Shown here: positions 1 to 13,156 of the stretch, in pieces
Layout of the letters: every line of letters starts with the position of its first letter
How positions within the stretch are numbered: position 1 is the first letter of the stretch
DNA from: Chrysemys picta bellii
Taxonomy: Eukaryota > Chordata > Testudines > Emydidae
Assembly (NCBI RefSeq): GCF_011386835.1
Contig: NC_088791.1
Coordinates: forward strand, 26,820,998 to 26,884,997
Reading direction: 5' to 3'
DNA: 64,000 nucleotides
Notes under the pieces: model-generated
The model's database searches: none
What the model saw: the letters and a program-made list of their open reading frames with translations, nothing else
Told to the model about the DNA's origin: nothing
Made by a program: the position numbers and the translations under genes

Positions 1-2620
1 CAACTCAGATGTTGTCAATATTATTGACAAAACAAACATTAGATGACATTTGATTTAACTAATTCAGTATGGACACAAGATTTGTTTAAGGAAGAAAAAA
101 ATAGTTTGAGTTCATTCAAAACCTGGTTGATATTATTGGCACCATGACTGCTTCACATATGAAAAGCCTCTTTCCATGTTCAAGGCTGGAGTAGAAGAAA
201 TGATGCTAGGAACACAGGTGCAGATGGTGTACAAAAGGAAATATAATTTTAATATCCTGAGTACAAGGTTTTTTAGTCTTCATCTGCCCTTATATTAACA
301 CTCTTGATTAAATTTCATATAGCCACATTTATCTTTCTCGGTTTCTTTTTTCCCCAAAAACAAATTGTAAAGAGATTTTTTTGTTGTCACTGTTCACAAT
401 AGGCTTTATGGCTGAAGCTGTCTGTTTATCCAGAGTACAGACAAAATAGCTAGTGTCTCTGTCTATGGAGAGAGAGCATCTCAGCTGGTGAATTTGGGTT
501 AATTCTCAATGCCCATTCAAATCCTGGGCTTCTACCGAGACTGCTAGCAAGAGTGCTTATTAGTGCCAAATTATGAAGACTTTTTTCTATATGGATTGTG
601 AACATCTGCCCATTAAAAAAATGGACCAAGGTCACCAGCTTATTTCAGCAACAAGCCATCAGATGGTCCCCAACCTTCCAAAGAAGTGTTCAGAGCAGAA
701 GTAGATTCCATATCAGAATGCCACTGTGTGACCTTGGCAGAATACCACAAGTGCTTTCCCCAGCTGTAGAATGAGAATTAATACTACTTATCCGCCTTTG
801 AAAGCACTTGAGATTTTTACCTGAAAGGCAATGTACAAGAAAAGTTTTATGATGATGATGGTTATAGTCCTTTATTGGCTACTGTATAGAAAGTAGCTTG
901 TGGTGGGCCATCACAGAAGTTGCACTCAGGTTTGCAGTACTTATGTCTGTGCTGTAAGACTGAGATTTTGAAAGGCACTTAATCCTGAAATTAAATGGAA
1001 GTTGGACACTAGCTCCCTTACAACCTTTCCAAAATCCCAGCCTAGAGAACACTTACTTCATTGATCTGTTACATATATTGGTCTACAAAGTCGTGATTTG
1101 GGAAACCATTTGCCTTGCTATGTCAGTCAGAGGATAGTTGTCAAGATGGATGGAATTCAGTGGGAGAATGAAATGGGGAAATATATGACATGGAATGAGG
1201 TTGAAATAAAAAAAATAACCCTGACTGTCCTGAACCTTTTAAAGGAAAAGACAAAAACCTCATAACTTAGTGTCTGGACTCATAAGAGACAAAAAAGACC
1301 TACAACCAACCAAATGTTCCTTTGCACAACCATTTACATGAGTTGCTCAGCGTGGCTCTCATGAGTCTGCTCTTCGTTTCATCTTGTTAATGGCATTTTC
1401 TCATTTCCCATTTTGTGGCATATTTTTTCTTCTGCTGACTTTGTGAAGTTTTCAGGAGGCTGCTGGCAGCTCTGTGAACACTCAGAGAAACTTCGGGAGA
1501 AACTGAAAAAGCATCTGATTAGTTGCATTGCCCTCTTGCTGAAATTATTGATTCAATGTTTTGTAAATTTAGCTCTCTCCAGTCTCAGCTAATGTGTGGG
1601 CTCAGACACACTAGGCTGCTATTTATTCTATAAGTGAGAAATGACTTGATAATTTATGGGTTGTAAACCCAAATTTGCACAGGTTTTACCTTAGGGAAAG
1701 AATAAATACATGTCTCATTTCAACACATTTTAGACAACGTGCTCCTTTTTAATGGTTCCTTTTAATTTTTAATTTGAAATGTGTAGACACTTTCAGATAG
1801 GATTTTCATATGGGAATATCATGCTATTCTGTCAGGCTTCATATTTTCCCCCTGAAGTTCTTAGAGAAGATCTCACATATTTGAATAACAAAGATGTTAA
1901 ATTTGTGTAGTCGTGAATAAGAGGAGCTTGGGCAAGGATTTTAGTTTGATTAAGAAATGAAACAGGGTTGGGAGAATAAACAATGCATCAACAGTGTGAA
2001 TCCTATTTAAGTTTTAAAATAGATTATATATTATATATTTATACACTCTGAAATTAGGGAATATTCTTATCTTGATGAGAAGGGATTTTATACATACAGC
2101 TATTAAACCTGAGCTTATACGTAAGATATTTGCATACTGAGAGGAGAATATTGCTCATAATGCATCCATAATGCAAAATGGTTTAATGTCAGGGCTTTCT
2201 TAGGCAATGATGTTTGACATTACAGTTCAAGGATGCAAAAGATCTATTGATCCGTGAGTTAAATAGTGACCTCAGTTTCACCTCTTCATAGTACTTTGTA
2301 GGTTGTTTTTTTAAAGCAAACATACCATAGTAATAAATGTTTAGACCCAGGTAAATATAAAACCTTGCCTTAATATGTCATTAAGAAACAAAGTAGGGGA
2401 TAAGATGTTTAATTTCTCCAACATACCTCAAATCCCAATTTTTCTTCATTCCTCCTCTAGAAATAACTGTCTATTCTGAGGGGAAATTCTACGTGTCTTA
2501 TTTTAATGATTACAGACCAAAATGAATGGAATTATGAACTCTCAAGTCAAGATGTGTGTGTATGTGTTGTTTGTTGTTTGGGTTTTTTTTGTTTTTGTGC
2601 GATTAATTTTTTATGAATTG
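1..2620. other. Unassigned AT-rich non-coding stretch
   Basis: No coding region, RNA gene or repeat family could be recognised. The sequence is AT-rich and lacks the stop-poor frames seen in the LINE and DIRS remnants elsewhere. Short open frames here show no recognisable motif. It may be intergenic or intronic. Confidence 0.45.
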
Positions 2621-2639
2621 TCATAAAGAAACAAACAAA

Positions 2640-4400
2640 AAATACAGCTTGTATACATTACCTAATGCCACCCATTTAACAGGATATCCAATAAAATTAT
2701 GCAACTTTACAACTTGTCAAAGCTTCAAAACCAAACAATGCAACACCAGACAATATTACATGGACATAACACATTAGATAGGCGGGTAACAAAAAAGCAA
2801 ACAAACAAACAAAAGACATACACAAATAGGCAAAAAAGGGAAAGTGGGGATACAGGAAGGGAAAAAGTGGAGACCCTGCAGAAGTTGGATGGAATGGAAG
2901 TCTGGCATTACTTGAGCTATCTCAGCATTTCTTATTCAAATGTATCAAAATGGGGTTCAAATTCTTCTAATTCATATACTTGCTCACTATGTTGATAAGC
3001 TATTTTTTCTTTCTCTGCTAACTCAGACAGGTTGGGAATACCGCTGCTTCATGCTGGGCATAAGCCTGCTAGTTCATTTTTGTAAAATCATGTTCTTAGT
3101 AAGAACCTTCAAGAACCAAAGTCTTTGTGATGAAGTTAAACCCATTATAGTAGTTACATAATCTAGGATACAATTTGAGGTTTGGTTGCTGAAGCCAAGC
3201 ACTATTTTCACTCTTGTGTCCACCTCTTTCCACAGCTGCCTGACTGTTGGACAGTGCCATAGCATATGAATCAGGGTTTCTTTTTCTTTATTACTGCACC
3301 AACACACAGCAGAGGACAAGGCCCCCACCTTGTACAATCTCTGTGGCATCCAGGACATATTGAATAGAATTGTTTGCTGCATTAGGCATAGCCTGAGATC
3401 CACAGAAGCATTTTTTAACATTTTGTAATATACGCTGCCCCTGAGGTTCTTTTAAGGGCTACGATAACTCCCCTTCCCACACTTTCACAAAGAACTCCAG
3501 ACCAACAGAGTTCCTCTTCATCAGTGGACATGGACATGGGCCTGGGGAGTTTATGAAGCATTTCCAAGGTTCCCAGTAGCTCTGGGCCCTCTGGCAGTCC
3601 TAGGGCAACTGGGCCAAATTGATACTTTAGCAAGTATTTTAGTTGTAAGTACTGCCACTCCTCTGAGGATGGCAGGTCATATCATTGCGTTAGTGTTAGA
3701 AGAGCCCTAATTCTTGACTAACTGGGAAATCCATATGATGCCAGTTCTTCCAAATTATAGTTTTTTTTTCTCAATATGTAAGTCTGGGTTACCCAGCTAG
3801 GTGCTGTTGCATGACAGTGAGATTGAAATTGATACCTCTTAGCCAGGATAGCCCAGACCCTTTGTGTAACCACCACTCTAGGCACCTTATTTTTCTCCAG
3901 TGGACAAAAAAAGGAACTGAGCAAACCCACAGAGGAAATTAATTGCATTAATACCCATTCAGTTGCCACTCATGTGAATATAAGGGTGTTCGCATGCTGG
4001 AACCAATTTGATATCTGTAACATGATAAAAGCATAATAGCAATTTTGTAGGTCTGGGAGCTCAAACTCCTCCTTGGCTCTGGGGAACTTGATTTTTTTAA
4101 GTGATAGTTGTGGGCATTGACCAGCACCCCATAAAAGGCTGTAAAAATGTTATTACATTTGTAAAATAAGATGGAGAAATATATACAGGTAGGCCAGTTA
4201 GAATATAGTGGAGCCTAGGCAGAATATTCATTTTTATTGTATAAACTCTTCTCCGCAGGCTCACGGAGACAGGATGCCACCTATTTTTATCACTAGTTAT
4301 TTGAGAGAGTATAGGATCTAAATTTATCTTCACTAGTTTGTTAATGTTTCTCCATACTTTTATATGTAGGTACTTGAATACTTCAGTTTGCCCATGGAAA
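2640..4400 (-). mobile_element. L1/Tx1-like LINE, 5'-truncated 3' half
   Basis: Read on the minus strand, broken frames follow the C-terminal order of an L1-type ORF2. At 4333-4097 lies the region after the polymerase core (NILPRLHYILTGLPVYIS). Intermediate pieces lie at 3969-3718 and 3633-3415. At 3421-3074 is the C-terminal Cys/His segment with a cysteine pair (CWC) and LIHMLWHCP. The polymerase core and endonuclease are absent, so the copy is 5'-truncated near 4400, as is usual for target-primed reverse transcription. 2640-3070 would be C-terminal end plus 3' UTR; the exact 3' end is unclear. Several frameshifts make it a non-functional relic. Assignment to L1/Tx1 rather than another LINE rests on these motifs alone. 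Confidence 0.6.
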
Positions 4401-4956
4401 TTCCATTGAGAAAAAACCCATTACATGACAAGCAGGAGCTATCCAATGCCAATATTTGTAAATATTGACTGAAATCATAAGTCACTATAAACTAAACAAT
4501 CAGATGTCAAACTGCGCAGGAAAGTTTTGCTGTGTCAATGCGCTCTGGTTCACATCAATAAGATAATTATTAATCCTGTGGTAAACAGAACTTTGATCCC
4601 ATGTTTATTTTTAGATGATTGACAACTGCAGATTTTACAAAAATGTGATTTTGACAAGTCGTTCTCCACAGGAATCCATTGTGTCAACTCATAACATGTC
4701 CAGTGCAAGAGTTATAAAAGTAAAGTAGCCCATATGAATGGTGCTGGCATAGCATATTGTAGAGTGAGTAGAGAGATCTGTCATCTGAGACAGACTGTTT
4801 ATTCTTTGATTCCAAGCCATGGAGGTTGAACACAAGAACTTAAAGCATGGAGTAAGAAATGCACTGTGTGTTAGTACTACTGATTAGCCAGAGGTGATAT
4901 TAATGACCATGGCCTGGGGGGGGATGGCGGGGAAAGGGAAGAATATGGAGGCCTTA

Positions 4957-5003
4957 CATTTAAGAATCCAGAACGAATTTTTGCATTTAAGAATCCAGAA
5001 CGA
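4957..5003. repeat. 20-bp tandem duplication
   Basis: A 20-base unit is repeated perfectly at 4957-4976 and 4984-5003, a 27-base period, just before a short GT run. It looks like local slippage duplication. Confidence 0.7.
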
Positions 5004-5060
5004 GTGTGTGTGTGTAAAAAATGGAGATAATATATGTATGCTGCACGAAGCTATTGTAAG

Positions 5061-6250
5061 GTAGAGCTGGACAAATATTTTCAACTAAATTCCCCCCCCC
5101 CCCTTTTTTGTGGCAAAAAATGTAGATTTGAGTTGACCAAAACATTTTGTAAAATCATATCAAATTTACCAGTTTGTTTCAGTCAGAAAAAAAATTCTGA
5201 AAAAAATCAAAATGTTTCATTTTGACATTTTCAAAATGTTTTGATTTGAAATTACTTTTTATTTAGAAATTTCTTTCAAAAAATTTTTTTTTAAAAAGCC
5301 TTAAAGAAAGCTCACTATCAAAATGATACATTTCCTTTCAGGTCAAATAAAATGTTTTGTTCAACCTGAAGCAAACATTTTTTAAACTTTTTGGTTTTTT
5401 CTCCAATTTTTTGGAACTGCCAATTAAACTGAAAAGTCAATTATTCACAGAGCTTCATTGTGAAGTTTAATTAAGATTAGTGAGAAACTCAGCTATTACC
5501 CTGATGAACACCATCAACATGCCCATGACTAACAGAAAGCATCAGATGTTTTTAAAAATCATTTTCATAGCATAAATTTAAGATATGCTTTTTCATTTGT
5601 TAAGGATTGTACCATCCCCAGCTTGATCATATTGTTTTTTTATTTTCCTTCTTCTCGGCCTCAGGAACAACTGCAAGTGCTGCTTTTCTCCAGTCAGAGA
5701 ACTGAAAAACTGATACTTCATCTAAGTTGTGCTACAAACTACTGCACAAATTCTTTGCACAGTGCCTTCCAAAATGAAGCATAATCCTATACTTCCATTT
5801 AAGAGCTAATAATTGATTTTTCAGTTTAGTGGCTGAACTAAAAAATCCCTCCTCCCCCGCCCCAGTTTTGTTTGTCCTGACAAGACAATTTCTTTTGTTT
5901 TTTCTGAAACAAAAAAATCAGCCCCTTCCCGCTTTAGGTCGAACGAAACATTTCGTTCAATCTAACACAAAATGTTTCATTTAGCTTTTGGTGTTTCCCC
6001 CCCCGTTTTCCCCCCTGTTAAATCTAGCTAAATTTCAGAATGAAAAACACTTTGAAATGAAAAGTATAAACATTTCATTTTGAAAATGCTGAAAGGAGAA
6101 ATTTTGACTTTTTCATAATTGTTTCCCCATTTGCTTTTAATCTAAAACTATTTGCTGGATTCAACCCAAATTCACAAACAGTTTCAGTCAACTCAAAACT
6201 GCATTTTTCAGTGAATAAACTATTCATCAAAAAAAATTTCACAGCTCTAC
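5061..6250. mobile_element. AT-rich non-autonomous DNA transposon(s)
   Basis: The segment starts gtagagctg and ends cagctctac, a perfect 9-base terminal inverted repeat at 5061-5069 and 6242-6250. The interior at both ends is rich in paired T and A runs and short palindromes (for example cattttgaaaatg), so it could fold extensively. The middle, about 5500-5820, looks different and may be an insertion, or the stretch may be two neighbouring MITEs. No coding sequence is seen. No convincing target duplication longer than a possible TA was found, so the superfamily is not assigned. Confidence 0.5.
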
Positions 6251-6452
6251 TCCAGTTTCATTACTTTTAAGACACATAGTTTTTGTGTACATACATATAC
6301 CTATATGCATGCATGCCTTTAGAAGAAAGCTGGAGGAAAGAAAGAAACAGTAGAATACAAGAGAGGAAGAAAGGAAGCACTCGTGATATCACTATCAATT
6401 ACAGAATCGCTGACTTCAAATGAGAGCAATCAGCAGTTCACAGGATCAGGCC

Positions 6453-6861
6453 CAGGGCCAGCCTACCATTTAGGCAAACTAGGCAGTTGCCTAGGGCGCC
6501 AGGATTTGGGGGTGCCAAAAAGCGGTGCCACCAATTTTTTTTTTACAGCGTTCCTACGCCCCCTCCCCGAGCGCGCGGTCGCCGCTTCACTTCTCCCGCC
6601 TCCCAGCCTGGGAGGGGAGGAGAATTAGAGTGGGGGCGGCGGGCTCAGGAAGGAGGCAGAGCAGAGGTGAGCTGGGGTGGGGAGCTGCCGCATGGCTCCC
6701 CGGGGGGGGGGGGAGAGCTGCTGCGGGGGAGGGTGCCTTGAGGGCGGGGGGGAGCTGCCATGGAGGGGCGCCTCAGGGTGGGGGGGGGGAGCTGCTGCAG
6801 GGCTGGGGGGGGCGCACAAGGTGGAAGTTTCGCCTAGGGCGCGAAATTTCCTTGCACCCTG
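6453..6861. mobile_element. GC-rich hAT-type MITE
   Basis: A 409-base element is bounded by CAGGG-type termini (cagggccag on the left; right end cttgcaccctg). It is flanked by atcaggcc (6445-6452) and atcaggtc (6862-6869), an 8-bp duplication with one mismatch, which is the hAT length. The interior contains two copies of gcctagggcgc near the two ends and a very G-rich core with several runs of G. It encodes nothing recognisable. Its composition contrasts sharply with the AT-rich surroundings. Confidence 0.8.
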
Positions 6862-6869
6862 ATCAGGTC

Positions 6870-9150
6870 CTCTTATCTAGGTGGATCAACCTGCCCAATG
6901 AAGGCAAGAGCTTCCACTTATAGAGGAAAAAATCTTGGTAATAACTAATAAGCCACAAAAGGAGATTCTGAAAATATGTATGGCAGAGTAATGGAGGTTT
7001 TCATAAAACATCCCATTTTTGAACTGTACCAGAGCGGAGCTGTGCTTTTTTTGATATACTTTGTCCTGTCTTTAAGTGCTTAACTATTTAAACACTGTTC
7101 GCTTGGGTTAATTACAATCCAGATTCTTAACTGGCGAATACAGTGATGTGACGTTGATGTGCACTATGGCCTAGATATTCCAGAGAGCACACCCAATTCA
7201 TTTTGTTCGACTATAATAGTCTAGGGTAAGTGGGTATTCATAATCCAAGTGGTTTGGGGTGGATTGACGAAGGGCAGAATCTGTATTTTTTCCTCTTGCT
7301 CTATTTTGTTTTCCAACTGCAGTGTTTATTTTATTGAACACATGCTAAGTGTTTGGATAGGCAAATATCTAATCTAATCTAATAAAATAAAATAAATAAT
7401 ATATGCATTGGGCATATAACTATAATCTAAACACAGATAACATGCTTAGTTCATGGAGTTATAGTTGAATTTAAGAAAGAATTCTAAAGTCATGGACTGG
7501 AATATGAGTTGGCTTTTTTCCCCAATCTAATATTTTGTGTCATGTAATTATAAAGCTCTTGTGTATTTGGACTGTAAGATCTACAGAAGAGGAATGTGAC
7601 TTCTCAGAGCTCTGTGTAAATTTACAGCACTAAATAAATGTTTTATAATGATGATAAAATAATAATCATAATAGAATGTAATCAAAATGTGTGTCATAGC
7701 TTCAAAGGATGGAAATGGTGTGAAGGATGATGGAAATCCATCTATCTGCTTCTGCAGATTTGCACAATCAGTCAGGCTCTGTCTGTCAGGCATTACCTGC
7801 ACTCCCAGTTTTCTTGGGAATCTACAAAGATTTCCAGCAGGCAATTTATGTCAGTCTCCCTCACTGTTCTTGGTCACACATTCCATTATGTGGAGGTTAT
7901 TAGCATATCTACAAAATAATGCTACTCCACGGTTCTATAACACCTTTTTCCCTGAGACTCTCAGCACTTTACCAACATTAGGAAGTATATAGTCCTGATC
8001 CAAGGACAAAGATATGCAGGGTCCCCCACATTCAGCACTGAAATACAGCTTTACTTTTCTTTTTTTTCTTTCTTTCTTTCATTCAAGAACATAGTCAATG
8101 TGAAGTAAATATCCTCATATTGGTAGCAATAACTAATATATATGTATAGGCGATTTAGAGAAAAGTACAGGTGAAATACCAGATATATTTGGCATGTAAA
8201 AACCAATTCTCCCAGCTTGCCTGCCCTCTAATAGTGCCACTATATAACCACAAACAAAATTAATACTTACGGGAGTGTAATTTATTGTTGATGACTGATA
8301 ATGGGATTACTGCTTCTACACCTAAAGCGTGGCATTTGAAATCACATTATTTCATGCTGAAGGAAAGACATCATTATCACATCCTGACTTATCAATGTGA
8401 GGTTCAACCAGTTATCTATATAGGGTTCAGCATATAGCTCCTAGATTTGATAGAATATTATCATGTTATATGAAATTCATGCAGGGCATGCTGCTGCAGC
8501 TATAAATCAAGAGAACACCTCGATGGTGGCTGGTTCTCCTTGGAACAGTATTGCTAAGCTCGTGTTATGTTCAATAAGCCTCTCCATGGAAAGGTTATGG
8601 TGTGATTAAAAAAAGGTTTCCAGTGATTTTAGTGCTCATAAAAGGGCTTGGATTTATACCCTTGGAGTCCTCTGTTTAGACACATAATAAGCACAGTACA
8701 GGTTGTAACAAGCTTCCCCACAGCTCCTTAACGTTGTGTTCTAAGCCTGGCTAGCTAATACCCCTCCCCAAAGGGTAAGGTTTATTTAAAGGGTTAATTT
8801 AAAATATCCCTTGCTAGAGGGAGATACCATTGCCCCAGTCCAGCAAATCACTTAAATACAGGTGCTAACCCAATGGCTTCAAGGTGACTCCGCACGTACC
8901 TGAAGTTATGCACATGCTTAAGTGCTTTCTTGGACTGAGGCACAGGATGGCCGGCTGCACGTCACAGACAACTCTGGACTGAGCACTGATAGGGGAGATA
9001 AAAATAACAAACCGAGAAAAGATCTAAATACTAAAAGCCCTCCTTTAAATTGTCCTTTGCTATGATGCCTACAATAACCTTGATCACTGCCTATCGCTAT
9101 CATGCTGATCATTATCATCTTGTTGTTTCCTTGTATTCCTGTCTGTATCT
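6870..9150. other. Unassigned non-coding stretch
   Basis: No supported gene. It holds AT-rich unique-looking sequence, a short ATAAA-rich run near 7370-7400 and a TTTC-rich simple repeat at about 8055-8084. The two overlapping frames near 7581-7992 have no recognisable motif. Confidence 0.4.
8055..8084. repeat. Pyrimidine (TTTC)n simple repeat
   Basis: An uninterrupted T/C tract with a ctttctttctttc core. Confidence 0.8.
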
Positions 9151-9154
9151 AGAT

Positions 9155-9290
9155 TATATCTAGATTGCAAGGCCATTGGGACAGGGACTGTCTTTTTGGT
9201 CTGTGTCTTTATAGTGCCTAACACAATGGGGTACTGGTCCATGACTAGTGCTCCTTGGTGCTAAGATAATACAATAATAAATCATAACAA
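9155..9290 (+). mobile_element. L2/CR1-like LINE 3' tail
   Basis: The order of short phrases (gattgcaaggcc, gggacagggactgtc, tagtgcctaacacaatgggg, then an ATAAT-rich end) is the same as in two other places in the window: about 25600-26558, where a MITE splits it, and 47690-47826 in reverse. Three diverged copies with the same order support an interspersed repeat. The tail-like AT repeat at the right points to a LINE 3' end. The clade (L2 versus CR1) is inferred from general familiarity, not shown. Confidence 0.55.
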
Positions 9291-9299
9291 AAATAATAA

Positions 9300-11166
9300 A
9301 ATCCTGCCCAAATTAAAAGCTGAGGTAACAACAAATAAACAGCAAATCTTAAAAGGAGAAATAACTAATTAACATTTTTGTTCTGCTGGACTGAGCTGTT
9401 CCATCTGCTTGAAACAGGAAATGAACTAGAATTCTCAACTGGAATTGGCCCTCCTACAGGGGCTGGCAATATGAATTTGAAAGACTGACTTGTCTCCTTC
9501 TGCTGATAGGAGGCCATATTTTCCATAGTCTGGCTTGATCCAGGAGGAGTGGAAGAAATTGGTATAATAAATTTATATAAACTTATTCCTACTTAATCCT
9601 TGAAAAGGGCAATTCTATTCTTAGGGACCAAATTTGTATGGGTGGGATCTTGCCTCCTCAGCCTTACAGTTATTTAGGGCCCCTATTTAAATCCCATTGA
9701 AATCAATGAGTCTTTCCACTGATTTTAACCTGCTTTGGAGCTGGCCCCTAGGCTGCTGGCACTAAACCTCAGAGTCATTTTAATAGCAATTTATAAGGAG
9801 AAATCAAATACAGAATACCAACAATAACTGAATTCTTAGACCAACTGAAAGTTCTTAATTATTGATTTCAGGAAGGTAGCCTGAAACACTAATTTTCCTT
9901 GAAGACTTTCCCCTTGTGCTTTTTCCTCTCATAAATGATGTCAGCAGCTTGAGTGAGGCACTAAATATATGGTGTATACTTCTGATGGAGTGCACAAACC
10001 CGACTCAGGTTGCCCCACCCCTCCAGACCTGCAGAGTGTGCTCTAATAGGAGCTCAGACGGAGAAGCTGAGGAAGAAGACAGACCTAACTTCAGGGTTCC
10101 TGGACAAGGATGCTGAAGAAGCCTCCCTGTGAAGAACAGGACTGTGTGCTGAGCCCAGTTGGGGCTGAAAGTTCAGTTGGCTTTTCTTTTTCTTTTATTA
10201 CCTTATATTGGCCTTGGAGCCATGGGGAGAGACAGATGGTAGAAAGTGACCAGGGAAGGTAACTCTGAGGGTGCTCCAAGGTGTCAAATACTGTTGAGTC
10301 TGATAGGGTCCTGAGCTGCAGCCCCGGAGAGTGGAAGGGCCTGGGCTCCCTTCGCAATTGCCATTGCTGCGGGAGGGGCATAAGCCACATTCCAGTCTCA
10401 CCGCCTCTCTGATCAGAAGAGAGCAAGGACACTGCAACCCAAAGTGAAGCTTGGGTGAGGAACTGGACTCCAGTTGGGAGGGGATACTGGATGCACTACC
10501 CACTAGGCAACCTGGCCCTCCAAGAGCTCTATTACAGTGCTGCTCAGGAGTAAAATAGATCTGTAGCCAAGTAATCAGGAGTGCTCTTCTCATTGGGAAT
10601 TAATGCTATTTATTAGCATTTTTAAAAATAATTAAGAATTGTTTTCAAAGTGTCCTTTTTCAAAAAAGGGAATCTGATTGCTCAATTAATAGTGAGGGTG
10701 CTATGTAGTTGAGGGAGGACAGAACGTAAGGAGAGGATTGGAGGGACAATCAAAATGAGGCATTCAGCCATGCCCATCAAATTTCTGAATTAAGACAATT
10801 TGGCAGATTAGACCATTAAGTAAGTGTCCCATGTGCTGGAGACATGTCTGCGCTCCATGGTATACATTCCAAGGCTTGGCATATATCGCACTGGCAGACA
10901 CTGAGCATTTATCTGTAACTTTTGGAAGTTTTTCCTTGAGATTTAACGTAGGGGTTTAGGGCTTGATGCTGTTCTCAAACCAGTAACAAATCAGGAGTAA
11001 CTACATTAAAGTCAATGGGGTTACACCAGCATGAAATTGGTGTGAGATCAAAACCAGGCCCATGGGATAGAGATTTAGGGCTTTTGTCTGCTGCCCTGCA
11101 GTGTGTAATCATTTAGACCTGTGCGATAGAGGGCCAAGGGGGTGTAAAATCCTGCCAAATCAGACT
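9300..11166. other. Unassigned non-coding stretch
   Basis: No supported gene. About 9917-10560 is more GC-rich than its surroundings and may be an unrecognised LTR-element or repeat fragment, but I see no retroelement motif. Around 10997-11024 is a short palindromic motif centred on a tcaatgggg-like core, of the same style as the one at 24288-24355. Confidence 0.35.
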
Positions 11167-11194
11167 ATGGCTGTGTCTATACTACAAAGTTAAG

Positions 11195-11363
11195 TCATAG
11201 AATATCAGGGTTGGAAGGGATCTCAGGAGATCCTCTAGTCCAACCCCCTGCTCAAAGCAGGACCAATCCCCAGACAGATTTTTGCCCCAGATGGCCCCCT
11301 CAAGGATTGAACTCACAACCCTCAGTTTAGCAGGCCAATGCTCAAACCACTGAGCTATCCCTC
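11195..11363 (-). mobile_element. tRNA-headed SINE with CR1-like tail
   Basis: On the minus strand the element begins gggatagctcagtggtttga. This contains a Pol III A-box-like tagctcagtgg (complement of 11347-11357) and a B-box-like gttcaatcc (complement of 11304-11312). The head is thus tRNA-derived. The 3' end finishes in a CR1-type ...attctatga tail (11195-11205 on the plus strand), as in SINEs mobilised by CR1 LINEs. The hexamer aagtta occurs at 11187-11192 and 11369-11374 and may be the target duplication. It sits inside the left terminal region of the Harbinger element, so it is younger than that element. Confidence 0.75.
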
Positions 11364-11659
11364 AACTGAAGTTATGTCGACATTCATCCATTGCTGTAAT
11401 TAAACCACTTTTGAACGTGCCTTGTGACTGCTGAGCACATCCACAGTTGGTGGTCTTGCATCAACAGAAAGAGCAGTGCACCGTGGATAGCTATCCCACT
11501 GTGCAACTCACCACCATCTGCCACTAGGTGTTCTGGGAAAGGATCGCAGTGCCTCATAGAGGTGGGCTCAGCATCCCATGATATAGGTTTTTTTGTCCCA
11601 TCATTCCATGAGCTTCCTACTACATTTCACACCACTTTTCAACAGCCCCTGTAAACTGC

Positions 11660-12892
11660 ATGCCCTCCTCTCTGTCTAAAAGCATGGATCCTGCACTGCT
11701 CTCTGGTATTGTGATAAGTGTTATGAACACAACACGGCTGATCCTGCAGTATTTCATGAGCTGCGAATCTGATGATGATGCCATGATGTCTGCCTTGCTG
11801 TGTGCCCTAGACAGAAACAATTCAAGCTTGCTTTTAGTATTCACTGAGCAGCTGCACGTAGTGGACAGTTGGTTCTGGGCTCTGGAAACAAGCACTGAGT
11901 GGTGGGATCGCACTGATATGCAGATATGGGATGATGAGCAGTAGCTGCAGAAATTTTGGATGCACAAAGTCACCTTCCTTAAACTGTATGCAGCACTTGC
12001 CCTGCCCTCCAGCGCAAGGACACCAAAATGAGAGCTGCCCTAACGACTGAGAAGCACATGTTGATCGTTGTGTGGAAGCTGGCAACTCCAGACTGCTACT
12101 GATCAGGTGTGAATCTGTTTGGAGTGGGGAAATCCACCATGGGGGTTGCAGTGATGCAAGTGTGCAGGGCCATTAATCGTCTCTTGCTATGAACAACTAT
12201 GACTGGGCAATGTGTGTGAAACAGTGGATGGCTTTGCAGCAGTGGGATTCTCTAACTGCAGCAGGGTGATAGATGGCAAGCATATCCCCATTTTCACCCT
12301 AGACCACAGTGTGATGGAGTACATCAACAGAAAGAGCTACTTTTCTATGGTATTGCAGGCACTGGGGTTGTTTCACTGACATCAATGTGGGGTGGTCAGG
12401 GAATGTGTATGATAAATGCATCTTCAGGAACACTGGCCTGTACACAAAGCTCCAAGCAGGGACTTTCTTTCCAGACCAGACGATTCCAACTGGGATGTGG
12501 AAATGCCAATAGTGATCTTTGGAGACCCAGCCTACCTCTTGCTCCTGTGGCTCATGAAGCTGTACACCAGCCACCTTAACTGCAGCAAGGAGCTCTTCAA
12601 CAACAGGCTCAGAGGGTGCAGAATGACTATCGAATGTGTCTTTGGCCATTTAAAGGGTAGCTGGCGCTGCCACTCTGGCAGGTTAGAACTCAATGAAGAA
12701 AATATTCCCGTGGTCATAGCAGCCTGCAGTGCTCTGCATAACATTTGTGAAGCTAAGTGGGAGAAGTTTCCGCAGGGGTGGAGCATTGAGATGGATTGCC
12801 TGGCTGCTGTGTTTGAGCAGCCAGATACCAGGGCTGTTAGAGGGGCTCAATGGGGAGCTTTAAAGAATCAGTTTGACAATGAGCCACAGTAA
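11660..12892 (+). pseudogene. Harbinger transposase (HARBI1-like, DDE_Tnp_4), broken
   Basis: Broken plus-strand frames match the order of a HARBI1-like transposase. N-terminal segments lie at 11660-11944. A conserved helix region (IVVWKLATPD, FGVGKSTMG) lies at about 12065-12145. The catalytic core follows: first Asp in VIDGKHI (codon 12272-12274), second Asp in FGDPAY (12524-12526) and Glu in IECVFGHLK (12632-12634). The end has VIAACSALHNIC, a typical C-terminal motif. All three DDE residues are still readable, but not in one frame. There is an early stop at 11942, and the stretch around 12385-12480 reads in another frame. The family cuts and pastes Harbinger DNA in the nucleus, with help from the Myb-like partner. 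This copy cannot make the full protein. Confidence 0.75.
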
Positions 12893-13156
12893 TGTGGGTT
12901 TCTGTAATGCATTAAGCCAGGCACCGTTTTCTTGCACCATAGTATGAACCTTGTAATGATTGCAGTGTGCACATTAGTATTACAATCCAAATGCACCGAT
13001 TAACACGGTCTATGAATTTCAGCAGCAACCACCGTATGTAAGAGACAAATACAGATTCATTCTTTCTAGAAGTAGATTTTTATTAAACACTGATGCAAAC
13101 ATTTCTATGGTCTGCAAGAAACCTGAAAATCAAGAGTACATTTGCCAACGAGGCTC

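Noticed and set aside
6383..6923. Several overlapping plus and minus frames
   Set aside because: They lie mostly in the GC-rich MITE at 6453-6861 and show no domain.
10091..10593. Overlapping minus-strand frames of 113 and 131 residues
   Set aside because: They overlap each other in different frames and carry no motif. The region is GC-richer and may be a repeat, but I could not place it.
11304..11357. tRNA gene on the minus strand
   Set aside because: A and B boxes are present, but the sequence continues into a CR1-like tail and lacks a foldable 3' half, so it is a SINE head.
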